Assembly: GCA_017745295.1 (NCBI GenBank) | Contig: JAGHZR010000016.1 | Coordinates: 1 to 64,000, forward strand | Origin: Novosphingobium sp. | GTDB taxonomy: Bacteria > Pseudomonadota > Alphaproteobacteria > Sphingomonadales > Sphingomonadaceae | Direction: 5' to 3' | Length of the DNA: 64,000 nucleotides | Shown here: in pieces, positions 61,804 to 64,000 of the stretch | How positions within the stretch are numbered: position 1 is the first letter of the stretch | Layout: each line of letters starts with the position of its first letter | The notes under the pieces: generated by a model | The model's database searches: none | What the model was told of the DNA's origin: nothing | Seen by the model: only the letters and a program-made list of their open reading frames with translations | Program-made: the position numbers and the translations under genes

Positions 61804-62688
61804 TTGCCAGTACGCCGACTCCCCCCCCTGCGCGCGCTTGAAGCCTTCGTTCGCGTCGTCCGCCTCGGTTCGGCCAAGGCCGCTGCCAACGAACTGGCCC
61901 TCTCGCCTTCCGCGCTGTCGCGCCGCGTCGCTGCGCTCGAAGACTTCACCGGCAAGCGCCTGTTCACCCGCCAGCACCAGTCGATGAAGCTGACCGACGA
62001 GGGCCAGGCCTTCTACAACGTCGTCGGCCCTAAGCTGGAAGAGCTGGCCGAGGCAGTGGAATCGCAGATCGATCGCGGCCAGGTGCTGCGCCTGCACCTC
62101 GGCGTGCCTTCGCTGTTCGGCGGCCAGCGCCTGTTCCCGCGTCTGCCGGAACTGCGCAAGCTGCACCCGCGCCTGCACATCGACATCGACACCGGCGCCC
62201 ATCTGGAAGACCGCGTGGGCGACACGCTGGACGCGGCGATCATCCTCTCGCCCGAGCCGGACCCGGCCTACTATCGCATCCAGCTCGACCACAACAAGGT
62301 CTACGCCATCACCTCGCAGGAGATGGCGCGGGAGATCGGCACCGTCCCCGACGAGGCGATCCTCTCCAAACAGACCTTCCTGATCCACCAGGACCTGCCG
62401 CAGAGCCTGGATGCGTGGAAGAACGCGATCGGCCTCGAAAAGCTGGAACCGGCCTCGGTCGACCGCTTCGACTCCGGCCAGCTGGTGCTGGAAGCCGCCG
62501 CGCAGGGTCTCGGCATCGCGATCATGCACGACGACCACTTCCGCCGCAGCCACGACAACCGCCTGGCGCGGCTGTTCGATATCGATGTGGAAAGCCCCTA
62601 CCGCTACTGGTTCGTCTGCAAGCCCAAGGCGCTGGAATCGCGCCCGGTGCGCATCTTCCACGAGTGGCTGCTGCAAGCCGGGCTGTAA
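61804..62688 (+). CDS. LysR-family transcriptional regulator (GcvA-like)
   Basis: A 294-residue regulator. The N-terminal winged helix-turn-helix is PPLRALEAFVRVVRLGSAKA followed by ANELALSPSALSRRVAALED, and the C-terminal effector domain resembles the GcvA group (LHLGVPSLFGGQRLFPRLPE; GQLVLEAAAQGLGIAIMHDD). The apparent start is TTG at 61804; no ATG is available between the stop of corC and the conserved region. No divergent target gene is adjacent, so the regulon is open. An intrinsic terminator follows. Confidence 0.9.
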   Translation: MPVRRLPPLRALEAFVRVVRLGSAKAAANELALSPSALSRRVAALEDFTGKRLFTRQHQSMKLTDEGQAFYNVVGPKLEELAEAVESQIDRGQVLRLHLGVPSLFGGQRLFPRLPELRKLHPRLHIDIDTGAHLEDRVGDTLDAAIILSPEPDPAYYRIQLDHNKVYAITSQEMAREIGTVPDEAILSKQTFLIHQDLPQSLDAWKNAIGLEKLEPASVDRFDSGQLVLEAAAQGLGIAIMHDDHFRRSHDNRLARLFDIDVESPYRYWFVCKPKALESRPVRIFHEWLLQAGL

Positions 62689-62699
62689 CGCTCTCAACC

Positions 62700-62733
62700 C
62701 GCCGTCCCTTCCACAAGCGGGGACGGCGTTTTT
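62700..62733 (+). terminator. intrinsic terminator after the LysR gene
   Basis: A 9-bp stem (62700-62708 with 62720-62728) is followed by TTTTT. Confidence 0.9.
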
Positions 62734-62818
62734 GCGACATGACGGGCGATTTCATTCCCCTGACCGGCACTTCGCAGGTATGATCCCGCGACTTTTCCGA
62801 CTGTCCGGGGGCTCCGTC

Positions 62819-63571
62819 ATGCGTTTCGTGTTCTTCATTGCCGCCGCTGCGGCCGCCATCGCCTCGGCCACGCCCAGCCTCGCCGCCGAGCCTGCGCCGA
62901 CAACCACGGCGGCGCCCGTCAGCGATCCCGCCCGCATCGCCGCCGCCCGCCAGACGGTCGACTACGTGTTCCCCCTCGGCACTTACGCGCGGCTGATGAA
63001 CGGCACGCTCGACAAGATGATGGACTCCGTCATGGATTCCACCATGAAGCTGCCGCTCAGGCAACTTGCAGGCCTCAGCGGCGTCGATACCGATAATCTG
63101 GGCGAGGCTTCCATGGCCGAGATCATGGAAATCTACGACCCGGCCTTCAAGCAGCGCATGCAGATCTCCACCCGCACGATGATGGGCGAGATGATCCCGC
63201 TGATGACCCAGGTCGAGCCCGATATCCGGGACGGTCTCGCCCATGCCTATGCGGGCAAGTACAGCGCCGCGCAGCTCGGCGAACTCAACGCCTTTTTCGC
63301 GACGCCGACCGGCAAGGCCTATGCCGCCGATTCCTATCTCATCATGATGTCGCCGGAAGTCATGGCCAAGATGCAGGGCTTCGTGCCCAGGCTGATGGAA
63401 CAGATGCCCGCCATCGTCGAAAAGGTGAAGGCCGCCAGCGCCAGCCTCCCGGAGCCGCGAAATTACACGGACCTCTCCAAGAGCGAGAAGGCCCGCCTTG
63501 CCAAGCTGCTCGGCATCTCGGAAGCGCAGCTGGAGAAGGACGAGAAGGCCAAGGCCGACACGTCCGAGTGA
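62819..63571 (+). CDS. exported DUF2059-family protein
   Basis: A 250-residue protein with a signal peptide (about residues 1-22, ending SLAAEP). Segments FFATPTGKAYAADSYLIMMS and AYAGKYSAAQLGELNAFF are typical of DUF2059, an all-helical periplasmic family without known activity. The N-terminal half is unusually Met-rich (TLDKMMDSVMDSTMK, TRTMMGEMIPLM). It is convergent with the cyclophilin gene across a two-way terminator. Confidence 0.9.
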   Translation: MRFVFFIAAAAAAIASATPSLAAEPAPTTTAAPVSDPARIAAARQTVDYVFPLGTYARLMNGTLDKMMDSVMDSTMKLPLRQLAGLSGVDTDNLGEASMAEIMEIYDPAFKQRMQISTRTMMGEMIPLMTQVEPDIRDGLAHAYAGKYSAAQLGELNAFFATPTGKAYAADSYLIMMSPEVMAKMQGFVPRLMEQMPAIVEKVKAASASLPEPRNYTDLSKSEKARLAKLLGISEAQLEKDEKAKADTSE

Positions 63572-63578
63572 CCCACGA

Positions 63579-63609
63579 AAAAGGGCGGTGCCATCGGCAC
63601 CGCCCTTTT
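63579..63609. terminator. bidirectional terminator
   Basis: A 14-bp perfect stem (63579-63592 with 63596-63609), A-rich on the left foot and T-rich on the right. It serves the DUF2059 gene and the leftward cyclophilin gene. Confidence 0.9.
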
Positions 63610-63635
63610 CTCTATCGGCAAACCGAAAAGGCCGA

Positions 63636-64000
<365 letters not shown>

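Overview
The window is a GC-rich (roughly two thirds G+C) chromosomal segment of an alphaproteobacterium, most likely a sphingomonad close to Novosphingobium. I infer this from the proteins (GyrB, ArgS, SPOR protein, NagZ, ScpA, ScpB, TatABC, the YfgM-like protein and BamB), from many small secreted proteins and lipoproteins of sphingomonad type, and from several families of short palindromic intergenic repeats. I see no rRNA, tRNA, CRISPR array, complete prophage or conventional insertion sequence.

Layout. 1-175 is a near-perfect giant palindrome. 0.2-7.4 kb holds a small secreted protein, ogt, guaA, a 26-residue membrane peptide, an A+T-richer lipoprotein gene and gyrB. 7.4-17.6 kb holds a stand-alone phage-type lysozyme, bpt, ilvA, an oxidoreductase-amidohydrolase pair, a KefB/C-type antiporter, a divergent Lrp/ald pair and a thioesterase. 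17.6-28.7 kb holds oligopeptidase B, aminopeptidase P, a cupin, an EF-hand protein with a two-component system, an integral membrane methyltransferase-like protein, bamB and a YfgM-like protein. 28.8-43.9 kb holds a glycosyltransferase, a hydrolase, selO, an orphan astD-like dehydrogenase, surface proteins, rarD, an HPP-family protein, a nitroreductase, ygfZ, two tandem acetyltransferases, rpmA/rplU, yggS and a thiE-like gene. 43.9-53.9 kb holds ftsK and the long leftward cluster argS-SPOR-nagZ-scpA-scpB-tatA-tatB-tatC. 53.9-55.45 kb is an accessory pocket with a small HTH protein, a small membrane protein, a GIY-YIG nuclease gene and four repeat families. 55.45-64 kb holds miaB, a hydrolase, secreted proteins, phoH-ybeY-corC, a LysR regulator, a DUF2059 protein and a truncated cyclophilin gene.

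Most genes are housekeeping and explained by known families: nucleotide and amino-acid metabolism, envelope assembly (BamB, YfgM-like, Tat, SPOR, NagZ), chromosome segregation (FtsK, ScpAB, GyrB), and translation and RNA maturation (ArgS, MiaB, YbeY, L21, L27). Tight overlaps (ATGA/GTGA type) mark several translationally coupled pairs.

The most unusual signal is at 54657-55024. A GIY-YIG single-domain nuclease gene lies exactly between two perfect 28-bp inverted repeats. One repeat supplies the last codons and stop codon of the gene, and the same repeat family occurs elsewhere as a REPIN-like inverted pair (60213-60288). This looks like a nuclease travelling with, or mobilising, short palindromic repeats. 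That is inference from architecture only. Other points worth a look are the start-of-window palindrome, a hairpin repeat family around CCTGGGGGATGATCCCCC, a strongly folded gap at 34.6-34.9 kb that may be an RNA gene, and a hairpin that hides the ribosome binding site of the cupin gene.
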